From: Alcaligenaceae bacterium SAGV5
GTDB taxonomy: Bacteria; Pseudomonadota; Gammaproteobacteria; Burkholderiales; Burkholderiaceae_B
Length of the DNA: 64,000 bases
NCBI GenBank assembly: GCA_009360345.1
Contig: SPDP01000010.1
Location: 30,495-94,494, forward strand
Direction: 5' to 3'
Position numbers and translations under genes: made by a program. Below, in pieces: positions 24,702 through 33,163 of this stretch. How positions within the stretch are numbered: position 1 is the first letter of the stretch; each line of letters starts with the position of its first letter. The notes under the pieces are model-generated. The model made no database searches. It saw nothing but the letters and a program-made list of their open reading frames with translations, and was not told the DNA's origin.

Positions 24702-24964
24702 AGCTCTTCGCCACGGCGCTCTGCGCGCTCATCGTTGCCGGCTGCTCGAAGGAGCCAATTGCCACGAGCCCGACCGACAACAGCGAGATCACCGTCGAAG
24801 AACTTTTTACACACGACGGCATCACGGTTTATCGATTCCGCGACGCAGGGCGCGCGGTCTACATCACCAGACCGCCCCTCAACGTGACCAGCAACTACAC
24901 CCAGCACTGCGGTAAAGGCTGCGTGAGCCTGGAAACCACCACAACCCTGGGGGCCGCCAAATGA
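24698..24964 (+). CDS. phage-encoded lipoprotein, DUF4884-like
   Basis: The 88-residue product has a lipoprotein signal, MKLFATALCALIVAGCSKEP, with the lipobox VAGC. The mature part carries VEELFTHDGITVYRFRDAGR, similar to DUF4884-type proteins. ATG 24698 overlaps the previous stop (ATGA). It may act at the envelope of the lysogen (inference). Confidence 0.75.
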   Translation: MKLFATALCALIVAGCSKEPIATSPTDNSEITVEELFTHDGITVYRFRDAGRAVYITRPPLNVTSNYTQHCGKGCVSLETTTTLGAAK

Positions 24965-25377
24965 GCGCCGACGACATCAACCTGCTGCCGTGCCCGTTCT
25001 GCGGGGGCAGCGCTCACCTCGAAGAGCACCCGCCGCACCAGCACGTCATCATCGACATGCCGTATCACGCCGGCAGTGCCACAGTTGAGTGCGGCGGCTG
25101 CGAAGCCGGCATGATCGCAGAAACTGCCGGGGCGGTAGCGGATGCCTGGAACCGCCGCGCCCCTTCCCCGCAGGGCGATGCGAGGGACGGGGCGCGCCTC
25201 GACTGGTTGGAAAAGTATTTCACCGACATTAACGGGATCTACCAGGATGCAGCCGGCGAAATCCGCGCGTTCCACGTCGATTGCGAGGACGATTCGATCA
25301 GCGACGGCGACCGGGGGCGAGTTCGGACTGCCATCGACGCCGCCCGCAGCACCCCTGCAACCGAGAAGGGGGAGTGA
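24961..25377 (+). CDS. Lar-like restriction alleviation protein
   Basis: The 138-residue protein contains LLPCPFCGGSAHL and VECGGCEAGMIAET followed by AWNRRA, the zinc-binding layout of Lar-type proteins. Lar of the Rac prophage eases type I restriction. The second part (about 75-138) is a block found fused to many phage proteins (DGARLDWLEKYFTDINGIYQ). Both ends overlap the neighbours. Confidence 0.75.
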   Translation: MSADDINLLPCPFCGGSAHLEEHPPHQHVIIDMPYHAGSATVECGGCEAGMIAETAGAVADAWNRRAPSPQGDARDGARLDWLEKYFTDINGIYQDAAGEIRAFHVDCEDDSISDGDRGRVRTAIDAARSTPATEKGE

Positions 25378-25823
25378 TGCCGATCAAACCCGAGAACAAG
25401 GCACGCTACCCAGAAAACTGGTCAGAGATCCGGGGCGCCGTTTTGGCGCGTGCAGGGCACCGGTGCGAGCGTTGCAAGGCGCAGCACCTCACCCGCGTTT
25501 GCCGCGGCGCAGGTTCCGACGCTGACACCTACATGACCGACGATGCCCACATATACGACGCGAACACGGGTACGCATCTAGGACGTCGCCGTTTGAACGA
25601 TTACGAGGTCGCCGCCTTCGTGAAGATTGTGCTGACCGTCGCCCATCTGGACCATGTGCCGGAGAACTGCGCGATGGAGAACCTGCGGGCATGGTGCCAA
25701 CGCTGCCACTTGCGGTACGACGCTCAGCACCACGCCACCAATGCCAGGGAAACCCGCAGGAGCCGTAAAGCGGTATCGGACCTCTTCAGCCCCACCCCTG
25801 CAAGCAAGACGGAGGGAGCATGA
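25377..25823 (+). CDS. HNH endonuclease-like phage protein
   Basis: The 148-residue protein has HRCERCKAQH, then LTVAHLDHVPENCAMENLRA and WCQRCHLRYDAQHH. Two CxxC pairs plus the H-N-H-like AHLDH...N...H pattern indicate an HNH nuclease fold. ATG 25377 overlaps the previous TGA. Target unknown. Confidence 0.8.
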   Translation: MPIKPENKARYPENWSEIRGAVLARAGHRCERCKAQHLTRVCRGAGSDADTYMTDDAHIYDANTGTHLGRRRLNDYEVAAFVKIVLTVAHLDHVPENCAMENLRAWCQRCHLRYDAQHHATNARETRRSRKAVSDLFSPTPASKTEGA

Positions 25824-26317
25824 AGCTTAACGACATTCAGCAAGCAAAGCTGCTCGACGACCAACGGCGGGAATTGGCGTTCAAAATTACCCTGGTACGT
25901 GGGAATGGCCTCGGCATCACAATCCAGGGCAACTACCAGGATGACGAAATTCTGGACGCCGTCCGCGAGCACGTCGTCGCGGTGCTGGAGTCGCGCATCG
26001 ATCGCATTGACGACGACCTGCGCGCCATTGGCGTCGATGTTGAGAAAGAACCGCTGGGCGATGGGCCGGCCGCCAGGCTGCCAATCCTCCCCCGAGCCAG
26101 GAAGGCCATCGGGTCAGCGGAAACGCAGGTTGGCCGCGAGCCGTTGATCTACACCGCCGCCGACATGGAGGCATACGGCCGGAAATGTCACACCGCAGGC
26201 CGGCTCAGCGCCCTGCCGCCGCCAGGCCCCTACTCGAAAGCCCAGAAAGCCGAAGACGAGGCCTGGGCAGAGTACAACGCCGGCCGCGGCGCGCGCCCAG
26301 CGAGGAAGCAGCCATGA
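25820..26317 (+). CDS. phage protein, unknown
   Basis: The 165-residue product starts MKLNDIQQAKLLDDQRRELA, coupled to the gene before it through ATGA. Charged and helical N-terminal half; the C-terminus (AWAEYNAGRGARPARKQP) is basic. No family recognised. Confidence 0.6.
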   Translation: MKLNDIQQAKLLDDQRRELAFKITLVRGNGLGITIQGNYQDDEILDAVREHVVAVLESRIDRIDDDLRAIGVDVEKEPLGDGPAARLPILPRARKAIGSAETQVGREPLIYTAADMEAYGRKCHTAGRLSALPPPGPYSKAQKAEDEAWAEYNAGRGARPARKQP

Positions 26318-26544
26318 CCCACACACTCGCAATCCTGGAGCTGTCCCCCATCGCCTATGGCGAGGTCGCAGACAAGCTGCGGGCGGCCGGCTACGACCAC
26401 GTATTCCTGGAGGACGGCATGCTCGACATGTCGGGGCTCGGGGTCACGTGCGGAGCACCAGCAGGCGATCCGTCGCCTGAGTGCGACCCCTCGGACATCT
26501 GCGCCGGTTGTCGGTGCAAATTCGCGGCCGGGAGGCGGCGATGA
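26314..26544 (+). CDS. small phage protein with C-terminal Cys cluster
   Basis: The 76-residue product begins MTHTLAILELSPIAYGEVAD and ends with CDPSDICAGCRCKFAAG, a possible zinc site. Overlaps both neighbours by a few bases, with GAGGAAGCA before ATG 26314. Confidence 0.6.
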   Translation: MTHTLAILELSPIAYGEVADKLRAAGYDHVFLEDGMLDMSGLGVTCGAPAGDPSPECDPSDICAGCRCKFAAGRRR

Positions 26545-26894
26545 TGGCTCCTGCACCAGACATCCCCGCAGGCTGCGAAATGACCAGGAACTGGGCCGTA
26601 ACGGTACAGGCCGAGGGCGCCGGTATCCTAACGATCTCGTCCGAGCACATCGCCGGTGTTGACGACATCGCGCCCTGGGAGTCCACGATCCTCGGATGTG
26701 CGCGACACCTGGTGGAGTTCGTCGGTCCACAGACAATCGACATCGACACCATCGCGCTCGACGTGGCCCGCGAAATCAAAAGCTTAGACCCCATTGCAAT
26801 GCCCGGCGGCCATGCCCAGCATCTGGCCGCCATCCAATCATTGGTTGCCGATGGAATTCGCGCTGTGACGGAGGGAGCGCACGATGCACGATGA
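26541..26894 (+). CDS. phage protein, unknown
   Basis: The 117-residue product starts MMAPAPDIPAGCEMTRNWAV at ATG 26541 or 26544, behind GGGAGGCGGCG. Alternating hydrophobic strands (WAVTVQAEGAGILTISSEHI) are followed by a helical region. Function unknown. Confidence 0.55.
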   Translation: MMAPAPDIPAGCEMTRNWAVTVQAEGAGILTISSEHIAGVDDIAPWESTILGCARHLVEFVGPQTIDIDTIALDVAREIKSLDPIAMPGGHAQHLAAIQSLVADGIRAVTEGAHDAR

Positions 26895-27165
26895 AATTTT
26901 GGATGTCTCTGACGTGGCCGCGATGCTGCGCTGTGACGAGAAGACCGTGGAAATGAAAACCCGAGACGGGGATCTGCCCGGGCTCAAGTTTGGACGCTCT
27001 TGGGTTTATCCTCGAACGGCATTGATGGCTAGGCTATCGGAACTGGCCGCGATGGAATGTGCGCAGCGACGCGCGCCGAGAGTGCAGGCACCCACGAGCG
27101 CAGCACGCGTGGAGCGACGCCGGCGCGGCCGCGTGCCGCCGGCACTGACACCGTGCCCCGATTAG
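26884..27165 (+). CDS. excisionase-like helix-turn-helix protein
   Basis: The 93-residue protein reads LDVSDVAAMLRCDEKTVEMK and LPGLKFGRSWVYPRTALMA: a MerR/excisionase-type winged helix (about residues 5-55), with a basic arginine-rich tail. It lies at the end of the rightward operon and converges on the integrase gene by a four-base overlap, as expected of an excisionase (inference). Confidence 0.75.
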   Translation: MHDEILDVSDVAAMLRCDEKTVEMKTRDGDLPGLKFGRSWVYPRTALMARLSELAAMECAQRRAPRVQAPTSAARVERRRRGRVPPALTPCPD

Positions 27166-28331
27166 TGTCCCGCCCAGAGGCGGTTCGTCATGTCGTCGGC
27201 ACGGAACGATGCGTAGCGCGCTGCCATGCTAGACCCGGGTGCCCAGCCCATAATGCGGATGATTTCGGCGTCGCGCAGCAGCCAGTGGCCATCCGGGGAA
27301 CGCATTTCGAACCAGCGGCATGTTGCCTCGTGCCGCAAGTCATGTTCCGTCAGATCCTCACAACCAGCGTATGAAAACAGCGACGAAAACCGGTGAGACA
27401 ATCGGCTCGTTACAGCAGCCATGGTCTCTGGATCGCCATTCCAGAACGGAAACACGAGCGCATCATGATCTGCTTCAGATGCAACTAAGTAGTCGGTCAG
27501 CAGCCCGTGGACGAACGGCGTCATAGGCACGTCACGGAATTTGACCCGCCCACGCCATTGTTTGCTGGACTGCACCCGCAGGATGCGCCGGGAGAAATCG
27601 ACCCAGCTACGCCGGAGCTGGTACGCCTCCCGTAGTCGCAACCCGCAATTGGCAATCAGCAGGAAAAGTACGCGCAGGTCCGCTAGATCGGGGCCGGTCA
27701 GTGGACGCTCTCGATCGGGACGTTTCTCGCCACCGAGTGCAGCCAAGATTCGGCCCTCCTCCCCCGGCGATAGCCGCCGGTCCCGCTCGATGTCAATTTT
27801 TGGTGTGAGTTGCTTTGCAGTGAGAATTTCCGCATCGATCTCGTTGTAGGTCGAGTAACCACGCGGCAGCAGCTTGAGCGGATTGCCGGCCATGACGTCC
27901 GGCGTTTTCCGCAGCACCCAATCCAACACCTTTCCGAGCGCCTGGACCCGCTTCCGGATCGTGCCCGGAGACAGATTCTTTTCGTGCTTGAGCCTCTGCA
28001 CCCACGACTCCGCCCAGGCGTAGGTGACGTGTCGGAGTTGCACGGACCCAACCTCCTCGAACAGTAAATCGAGGATTTCCACGTCGGATTTAGAGGGATG
28101 TCCAGATTTGACCCAGGCACGTATGAGCGGCCCAAGCAATGCGGCTGGTTCAGCAGCGGGCTGGATCAGTCCCTCTGGAACAATACCCACCCTGAACCAT
28201 TTTGCGCACTGTTCCCCGTACTCGCGCGCCTCGCGCTCCGTATCGAACGTGAGATACACCCGGCGGGGTAACAGCTTGCTGGAGACGGTCAGCTCAAACC
28301 GCCCGGCGGGCGTCCGACGCACATTTGCCAT
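27162..28331 (-). CDS. int: phage tyrosine integrase
   Basis: The 389-residue protein has an N-terminal arm and SAM-like domain and a C-terminal catalytic domain. R232 (GLRLREAY), K257 (SSKQWRG), H330 and R333 (EHDLRHEA) and Y373 (AARYASF) are in place; the second histidine position before the tyrosine is Trp363 (MGWAPGS), a tolerated substitution. ATG 28331 is preferred since the integrase N-terminal fold starts there; an in-frame start at 28397 is possible. The gene ends 3 bases inside xis and begins 162 bases from tRNA-Cys. Confidence 0.92.
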   Translation of the reverse strand: MANVRRTPAGRFELTVSSKLLPRRVYLTFDTEREAREYGEQCAKWFRVGIVPEGLIQPAAEPAALLGPLIRAWVKSGHPSKSDVEILDLLFEEVGSVQLRHVTYAWAESWVQRLKHEKNLSPGTIRKRVQALGKVLDWVLRKTPDVMAGNPLKLLPRGYSTYNEIDAEILTAKQLTPKIDIERDRRLSPGEEGRILAALGGEKRPDRERPLTGPDLADLRVLFLLIANCGLRLREAYQLRRSWVDFSRRILRVQSSKQWRGRVKFRDVPMTPFVHGLLTDYLVASEADHDALVFPFWNGDPETMAAVTSRLSHRFSSLFSYAGCEDLTEHDLRHEATCRWFEMRSPDGHWLLRDAEIIRIMGWAPGSSMAARYASFRADDMTNRLWAGH

Positions 28332-28492
28332 GAATTCCTGGAACTCGACTACACGGAATATATGGAAGTATACGTGCGGTTGGACCGCAGATTTCAAGCG
28401 GTTTCGAGCAGATTCGAGGGGTATTTGAGCAGACTCGGCAGCGATAGCTACCGGTGCGTCGCTTGCAAACCTTTGATTTACAAGGAGAAATT

Positions 28493-28566
28493 TGGAGGCG
28501 CGTGCCGGAGTCGAACCGACCTACACGGATTTGCAATCCGGTGCATAACCGCTTTGCTAACGCGCC
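28493..28566 (-). tRNA. tRNA-Cys (GCA)
   Basis: Read on the minus strand the gene starts GGCGCGT and ends ACGCGCC-T-CCA, a perfect 7-bp acceptor stem with encoded CCA. The anticodon loop reads TTGCAAA with anticodon GCA; the T loop has GGTTCGACTCC. Its 3' end faces the integrase gene, which makes it the likely attachment site of the prophage. Confidence 0.95.
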
Positions 28567-28585
28567 ATGGCGAACGAAGTTCGCA

Positions 28586-28620
28586 TCTTTCCGCCCAAGA
28601 AAGGGCTTTTGCTGGAAAGA
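28586..28620. repeat. two-tier inverted repeat upstream of tRNA-Cys
   Basis: Outer arms TCTTTCC (28586-28592) and GGAAAGA (28614-28620) enclose inner arms GCCC (28593-28596) and GGGC (28603-28606). On the plus strand GGGC is followed by TTTT, so it may end transcription; on the minus strand it lies in the tRNA leader, downstream of a possible TAGAAT -10 box near 28630. Confidence 0.5.
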
Positions 28621-28717
28621 GCCCGCTATTCTACACGAAGCCGCGCTTCTTCGCGAGGCGCCTCCCTGCCGCCGCGCCTGCACGAACCGCCGGCCCGGCA
28701 GGAGGCCGGGGCAATCC

Positions 28718-28739
28718 CCGGCAGCCGGTGAGCTGCCGG
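28718..28739 (-). terminator. hairpin after the exoprotein gene
   Basis: CCGGCAGC (28718-28725) and GCTGCCGG (28732-28739) form an 8-bp GC stem just past the exoprotein stop codon. No T-run follows on the minus strand, so it may be an mRNA-stabilising or rho-assisted end. Confidence 0.5.
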
Positions 28740-28743
28740 CGTT

Positions 28744-31700
28744 TCATTGCAACCGGATCCCGCTGCCTCTGATCCTCACTACCTCGTTGAACTCCCCACC
28801 CTGCTCGACGCTGGCGGAGACCACCCGCGGCGGGATCCTGGCGCGCATGTCCGGCCACGATCTCTGCGCGCTCGTGATCGCCGCGGCGGCTTTCGGATCA
28901 CGTGCGGCGGACGGCGGAAAGGCGGGCAGGATATCCGCCGCCAACCCCGCCGCCGGCTGAATCAGCGTGTAGTTCGAGGCGTCCGTCCCGTCCAGTCCGA
29001 AACTGCCGTGCAGCGCCACCGGTTTGCCTGCGCCGACCTCGGCATCGACGAACGAAGCCGTCACGGCGCGCTGGTCCAGCCCCACCTCGTCGCCCGCCAC
29101 CACGCCGGACAAGGCCGCGCCCGCCCACGTGGCCCTGGTGGTGCCGTCGTAGATCTTGTCCTCGGCCGCCAGACCCGTAATGTCCAGCGCCTTTGGCGTC
29201 ACCTGGTAGCTGGCTCCAACGACACTGATGTCGTAGCCCCGCTGGTCTCCGGAGTACAGGCCGGACACATTCAACGTGCGGCTGCCCGCATTCTTGTCGT
29301 CCAGCGCGTAGACAGCCGTACCGTCCAGGCTCGCGGAAGCGTCCGACTGGGTATATGTACCGCTCGCCGACGTATTGCCATCGTAGACCTTGCTGCCACC
29401 GTCGGCGACAGTCACCGTGATCGGTGTCAGGAACGTTCTCAGCCAGGGCCCGGTGTTGCCGTCGTAAATGCGCCAGGCGGTACCGTCGCCTCCCCGGTCG
29501 GAAATACTCCAGCCGGCATCGGCGAACGTGGAGAGTTGCCGCAGCTCATCGAACCTCTTGCCGGTCACGCCATCTGGACTGCCCCCTCCCGCGCGGCTGT
29601 TGATGGCGTTGCCGCCGGCATCGGTGGTGGCGTAGAAACTGCCGGTTACCGTGCCGTCGTTCCAGCCCACCAAGCCACCGCTGGTGCCGCCGCTCGTCGC
29701 TTCTCCCGTCGCATAGACGTTGGAGATCTCGCCGTTCAAGTTATGGCCCACCAAGCCGCCGGTGTTGTCGCTGCCTTCCACCGTGGCGGCTGCATAGGCG
29801 TTGGTGATCGTGCCCTGGTTGACACCCACCAGGCCCCCCGTGTCGGCCCCTCCCTTTACCACGCCCGTCGCATACGCGTTGGCGATCGCGCCTTGGCTGC
29901 CCCCCACCAAGCCACCGGTGTAACGGCCGCCGGAGACGGCCGCATTGGCCAGACCGACGTTGCGCACGGTACCGCCATTGCCCACGTAGCCGAACAGGCC
30001 GACGTAGGCAGTTGTCCGATCGATCGTCAGGCCGCCTATGACATGGCCCAACCCATCGAAGGTGCCGGTGAAAGCGCCGGCCGGGTCATCGTGACCGTAG
30101 GCGCCGATCGGACTGAAACCCTGGCTGCTCCACATGCCCGATGCGCGCGCGCCGTCGGCCACGGACATATCGATGTCGTGAGCCAGCGTATAGCTGGCCG
30201 ACGGATCGATGTTGACCAGTTGCAACTGGTGGGCGTTGCCGATGGAGGTGGCGTACTCGAACCGCAGGAAGGGACGGGTCGCGCCCTCCGCCATGTACCA
30301 GTCGTTGCCGAAGTTGAAGAACCCGTAGCTGTCCTGGCGGAAGGCATCCGCCGTGCGCAGGCCGATCGGTTCGGCGCCGGCTGCGCTGGAACAGTATGCG
30401 GTGCCCCAGCCGCCGCAGGCCTGCGCCTGGCCGGTGCTGTCCATGTCCCAATAGCCACGGATAACCGTGACGTAGTCGCTGTCCCCGATCAGGCCACCGG
30501 TCGTCCCGCCCGTCACTTTGCCGGTGGCATAGGAATACCACAAGGTGCCGTGGTCATGTTCACCCACCAGGCCGCCAGCCGAAGAGGTTCCGGTGACATC
30601 TCCGGTCGCGTAGGTGTACCAGGGTGAGAACGAATCGGCGGCCCCCACCAGCCCACCGGCAGTGCGGCCGCGGACGTTACCGCTCGCGTAGGCATACCGG
30701 AGGCTGGTGTTCGCACCATATCCAAGCAATCCGCCGACGCTGCCGCTGCCTTCGACATCGCCGGTGGCATATACATGGTCCGCCCTGCCATTGAAGGAAC
30801 CCATCAGCCCGCCAACGTTGTCCCGGCCCCATACGCCGCCGGTCGAGTAGGCATGGGATACCAGGCCGCCGTCGACGACTCCCACCAGGGCGCCCGTATT
30901 GTTGCCGCCATGCGTCGAACCACCTCGCAGGCCCACGTTGCGGACGATGCTGTCGTCAACGAGATAGCCGAACAAACCCACGTTCTCGGCATCTGGGCGA
31001 TTGATGGTCAGTCCGTCGACGGTGTGGCCCAGGCCATCGAAGACCCCCGAGAAGCCCAGGCCTCTGCCCGCCGCTCCGATGGGGTTGAAGCCGGCGAAGC
31101 CGCCGCTGCCGTCCGGGTTCCAGCCGGCCGTGGCCGTGGCGTCGATATCGCCGCCCAAGGCGTAGTGGCCGCCCAGGCCACCTCCTATTCCCTGCAGTTG
31201 GGCCAGGCTGGTGACGATGGTGTAGGGCGTGCCGTTGATGCTCAGGCTGTTGCCGGTGCCGGTGAAATCCACCCGGCCCAGGCCGGGCATGACGTTCACG
31301 GTGCCCGCGGCAACGGCCGCGTCGGCGCCATTGGCGGTGGCCGGATTCATCGCCAGGCCGGCGGTGCCGCCGGCGGTCAGCGTCGCGTTGATGTTGACGT
31401 TGTTGGCGGCGGTAAGCGTGAGGGTGTTGGCGCTCCAGTCGACCGTGTCGTTGACGTTGAGGTTGCCACTGCCGGTGGCGGCGCCGGCACTGGATTCGAT
31501 CGTGACGTTGCCGCTGCCCAACTGGGCGCCGAGCACGGCTCCCGTCATGTCGCCGCCGCTGGCGGCAATGGTGAAGTCCACCGGATCGATCAACCAGGTG
31601 CCGCTCTTGCCGCCGGCCGCCTGGGTGGTCACGCGGACGTCGTCGGCGATCTGCACCCGCGCCGCGCTGGTTTCGATGAAACCACCGTCGCCGTGGGTGG

Positions 31701-32652
31701 GCGCGCTGGCGTCAAGCGTGCCGGCAACCACGATGCGATCCTTTTCCATGCCGCCCAGGAGCACGATCTTGCCGCCTTCGCCCGTGGACAGGGTTCGTGC
31801 TTCCGTCACGCCCGTGTGATTGATGACCGTGGACGTCAACGCGTCGGCCGAGGCTGCCGTCATGTACACCTGCCCACCGTCGGCGCGGATCGCGCCGCCC
31901 TGCCCGACCAACGCGTCGATCGCGCCTTCGTCCACCTTGATCTTCACCGGCCCGCCCAGGTCCAGCGTGACCTTGCTGCCCGCGCCCAACAGCACGTTGC
32001 CTTTCGTGGCCTCGATACTGCCCTGGTTGACCACGCGCGCCGCCACCAGCGCCACCGTGCCGCCGTCCGCGGCGCGGATCGCGCCCGCGTTGACGACGCC
32101 GGCCCCGCTGTGGCCTTGCAGCACGTACTTGCCGTCTTTCTCGGTAATGGCGTGCGTGGTCGCCACCAATCCACCCACGTCCACCTGCGCGGTAGGACTG
32201 AACACGACGCCGTTGGGGTTGGACAGGAACACCTGTCCGTTGGCCTTGAGCGCCCCCTGGATCGAACTGACGTCGCTACCCGTGACGCGGTTGACGGCCA
32301 CCGAGCTTGCGTCCGGCTGCACGAATCGGACTGAATTGCCCTGGCCGATGGAGAAACTCGCCCAGTCTATCCCCAGCCTGCCGCTGGACTGGGTAATGGT
32401 CATGTCAGGACCGCTCTGGTGGATGACGCCCGCGCCCGAGGTGACCTGCCCACCCGTGGGCAGGGGCCCCGCCCATGACGGCGCGGCCCCCGCAGCCAAC
32501 AGGCCCACCATCAGGCCCGCCTCGGCCAGCCGGCGCAGCCGCTGCCCGCCGCGCTTGCCGTGCGATCTCTCGATCTCCGATACCGCCACCCAGGCCCCCC
32601 GGACCTCGCTCCAGACCAGGCGATACGTAGTGTTCAGGCTTGCGCGCTTCAT
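28744..32652 (-). CDS. FhaB-like two-partner-secretion exoprotein (TpsA)
   Basis: The 1302-residue protein begins with an extended signal peptide (NTTYRLVWSEVRGAWVAVSE, then a hydrophobic core ending near APSWAG). The TPS secretion domain follows (about residues 60-300) with FSNPNG-type motif in GQVFLSNPNGVVFSPTAQ and GGLVATTHAI. GLUG-type repeats (GLVGVNQGTITNAYA and similar) fill about 560-1070, and YDG/MBG-like beta domains (YDGNTSASGTYTQSDA, YDGTTRATWAGAAL) the C-terminal part. It is an adhesin-like surface protein and is much shorter than FhaB. It needs a TpsB pore for export, and the neighbouring tpsB is a stump. Confidence 0.92.
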   Translation of the reverse strand: MKRASLNTTYRLVWSEVRGAWVAVSEIERSHGKRGGQRLRRLAEAGLMVGLLAAGAAPSWAGPLPTGGQVTSGAGVIHQSGPDMTITQSSGRLGIDWASFSIGQGNSVRFVQPDASSVAVNRVTGSDVSSIQGALKANGQVFLSNPNGVVFSPTAQVDVGGLVATTHAITEKDGKYVLQGHSGAGVVNAGAIRAADGGTVALVAARVVNQGSIEATKGNVLLGAGSKVTLDLGGPVKIKVDEGAIDALVGQGGAIRADGGQVYMTAASADALTSTVINHTGVTEARTLSTGEGGKIVLLGGMEKDRIVVAGTLDASAPTHGDGGFIETSAARVQIADDVRVTTQAAGGKSGTWLIDPVDFTIAASGGDMTGAVLGAQLGSGNVTIESSAGAATGSGNLNVNDTVDWSANTLTLTAANNVNINATLTAGGTAGLAMNPATANGADAAVAAGTVNVMPGLGRVDFTGTGNSLSINGTPYTIVTSLAQLQGIGGGLGGHYALGGDIDATATAGWNPDGSGGFAGFNPIGAAGRGLGFSGVFDGLGHTVDGLTINRPDAENVGLFGYLVDDSIVRNVGLRGGSTHGGNNTGALVGVVDGGLVSHAYSTGGVWGRDNVGGLMGSFNGRADHVYATGDVEGSGSVGGLLGYGANTSLRYAYASGNVRGRTAGGLVGAADSFSPWYTYATGDVTGTSSAGGLVGEHDHGTLWYSYATGKVTGGTTGGLIGDSDYVTVIRGYWDMDSTGQAQACGGWGTAYCSSAAGAEPIGLRTADAFRQDSYGFFNFGNDWYMAEGATRPFLRFEYATSIGNAHQLQLVNIDPSASYTLAHDIDMSVADGARASGMWSSQGFSPIGAYGHDDPAGAFTGTFDGLGHVIGGLTIDRTTAYVGLFGYVGNGGTVRNVGLANAAVSGGRYTGGLVGGSQGAIANAYATGVVKGGADTGGLVGVNQGTITNAYAAATVEGSDNTGGLVGHNLNGEISNVYATGEATSGGTSGGLVGWNDGTVTGSFYATTDAGGNAINSRAGGGSPDGVTGKRFDELRQLSTFADAGWSISDRGGDGTAWRIYDGNTGPWLRTFLTPITVTVADGGSKVYDGNTSASGTYTQSDASASLDGTAVYALDDKNAGSRTLNVSGLYSGDQRGYDISVVGASYQVTPKALDITGLAAEDKIYDGTTRATWAGAALSGVVAGDEVGLDQRAVTASFVDAEVGAGKPVALHGSFGLDGTDASNYTLIQPAAGLAADILPAFPPSAARDPKAAAAITSAQRSWPDMRARIPPRVVSASVEQGGEFNEVVRIRGSGIRLQ

Positions 32653-32712
32653 ATGTCTCTCTCGAGCTCGTGCGTATACGGGTTTTCTTGAGGGATGGCC
32701 TGCCGGCCCGGG

Positions 32713-33033
32713 TCAAAAACGATAAGCCAGGCTGGCCCATGCCAACGGCTGCGCGTCATGCGTATCCGATTGCGGCTTGCCCCCCTGCGTGCGCCAGGCC
32801 AGGCTCACGTCCAGCAGCCACTGGGTCTGTACCGACACCCGCACGCCAAAGCCCACGCCCGACAGCGTCCGGTTATTGTCGCCCGGCGTCCACGGATCCT
32901 GGTTGATCTTCACCCGGCCGATATCGAAGAAACCGTAAGGCGTGACGTTGCCGATCGGGTAGCGCAGTTCGGTCTGCAACAGCCACCCCGCATCGCCATA
33001 GCCCTCGCCCAGCGGATACGCCCGTACCCCGCC
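32713..33033 (-). pseudogene. 3' remnant of a TpsB/FhaC-type outer membrane transporter
   Basis: The frame from about 33033 to the TGA at 32713 encodes GGVRAYPLGEGYGDAGWLLQ and ends LAYRF, which is the last 100 or so residues of a TpsB barrel (GVRAYP...EG.GD.GW is the family's conserved C-terminal motif). The POTRA domains and most of the barrel, some 450 residues, are absent. Upstream of 33033 the sequence is not TpsB but the end of a gene on the other strand. It lies just before tpsA in the same direction, as tpsB usually does. Confidence 0.85.
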
Positions 33034-33098
33034 TGGTGCGCACGGACCTGGCGCGCTGGGCGCGGGTGATTGAAGCCCGGGGCATCGCCGCGAACTGA
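33034..33098 (+). pseudogene. 3' remnant of a Bug-family binding protein gene
   Basis: On the plus strand the bases from about 33034 to TGA 33096-33098 read VRTDLARWARVIEARGIAAN, the typical last residues of Bug proteins. No upstream part exists: the homology breaks where the TpsB stump begins. The two stumps meet head-on, so a deletion or inversion joined two unrelated genes here. Confidence 0.75.
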
Positions 33099-33163
33099 GG
33101 GGCCCCATACCCAGTTCGCGCGCGCCCCCTGGGGGGCGCGCGAAGCGCGTAGGGGGGCCCTCA
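33099..33163. repeat. GC-rich intergenic repeat, copy A
   Basis: The run CGCGCGCCCCCTGGGGGGCG with GCGCGAAGCGCGTAGGGGGG forms strong stems. The same plan (C-run, G-run, GCG-aAGCGc, GGGGGG, CCTCA) recurs near 38860, 59280 and 62030. It lies between the Bug remnant and the DUF481 gene and may stop transcription from both sides. Confidence 0.6.

Larger units (their letters stand above)
5485..28566. mobile_element. defective prophage next to tRNA-Cys
   Basis: The region carries an integrase, an excisionase-like gene, a CI/Cro switch, a leftward replication and antitermination operon and a rightward accessory operon, nearly all genes being short and overlapping. The integrase gene lies beside tRNA-Cys, whose 3' end points into the prophage, as expected for integration into a tRNA 3' end. 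No terminase, portal, capsid, tail, holin or endolysin gene is visible: the leftward operon stops after the Q-like and winged-helix genes, where late genes should start. I could not find a second copy of the tRNA 3' sequence, so the left end is set at the last phage-like gene. The RelA/SpoT-domain and hicAB genes may also belong to the element. Confidence 0.8.

Noticed and set aside
30775..32334. 519-codon plus-strand frame opposite the exoprotein
   Set aside because: Antisense to the TPS and repeat domains, which are clearly coding; no domain and no ribosome site.
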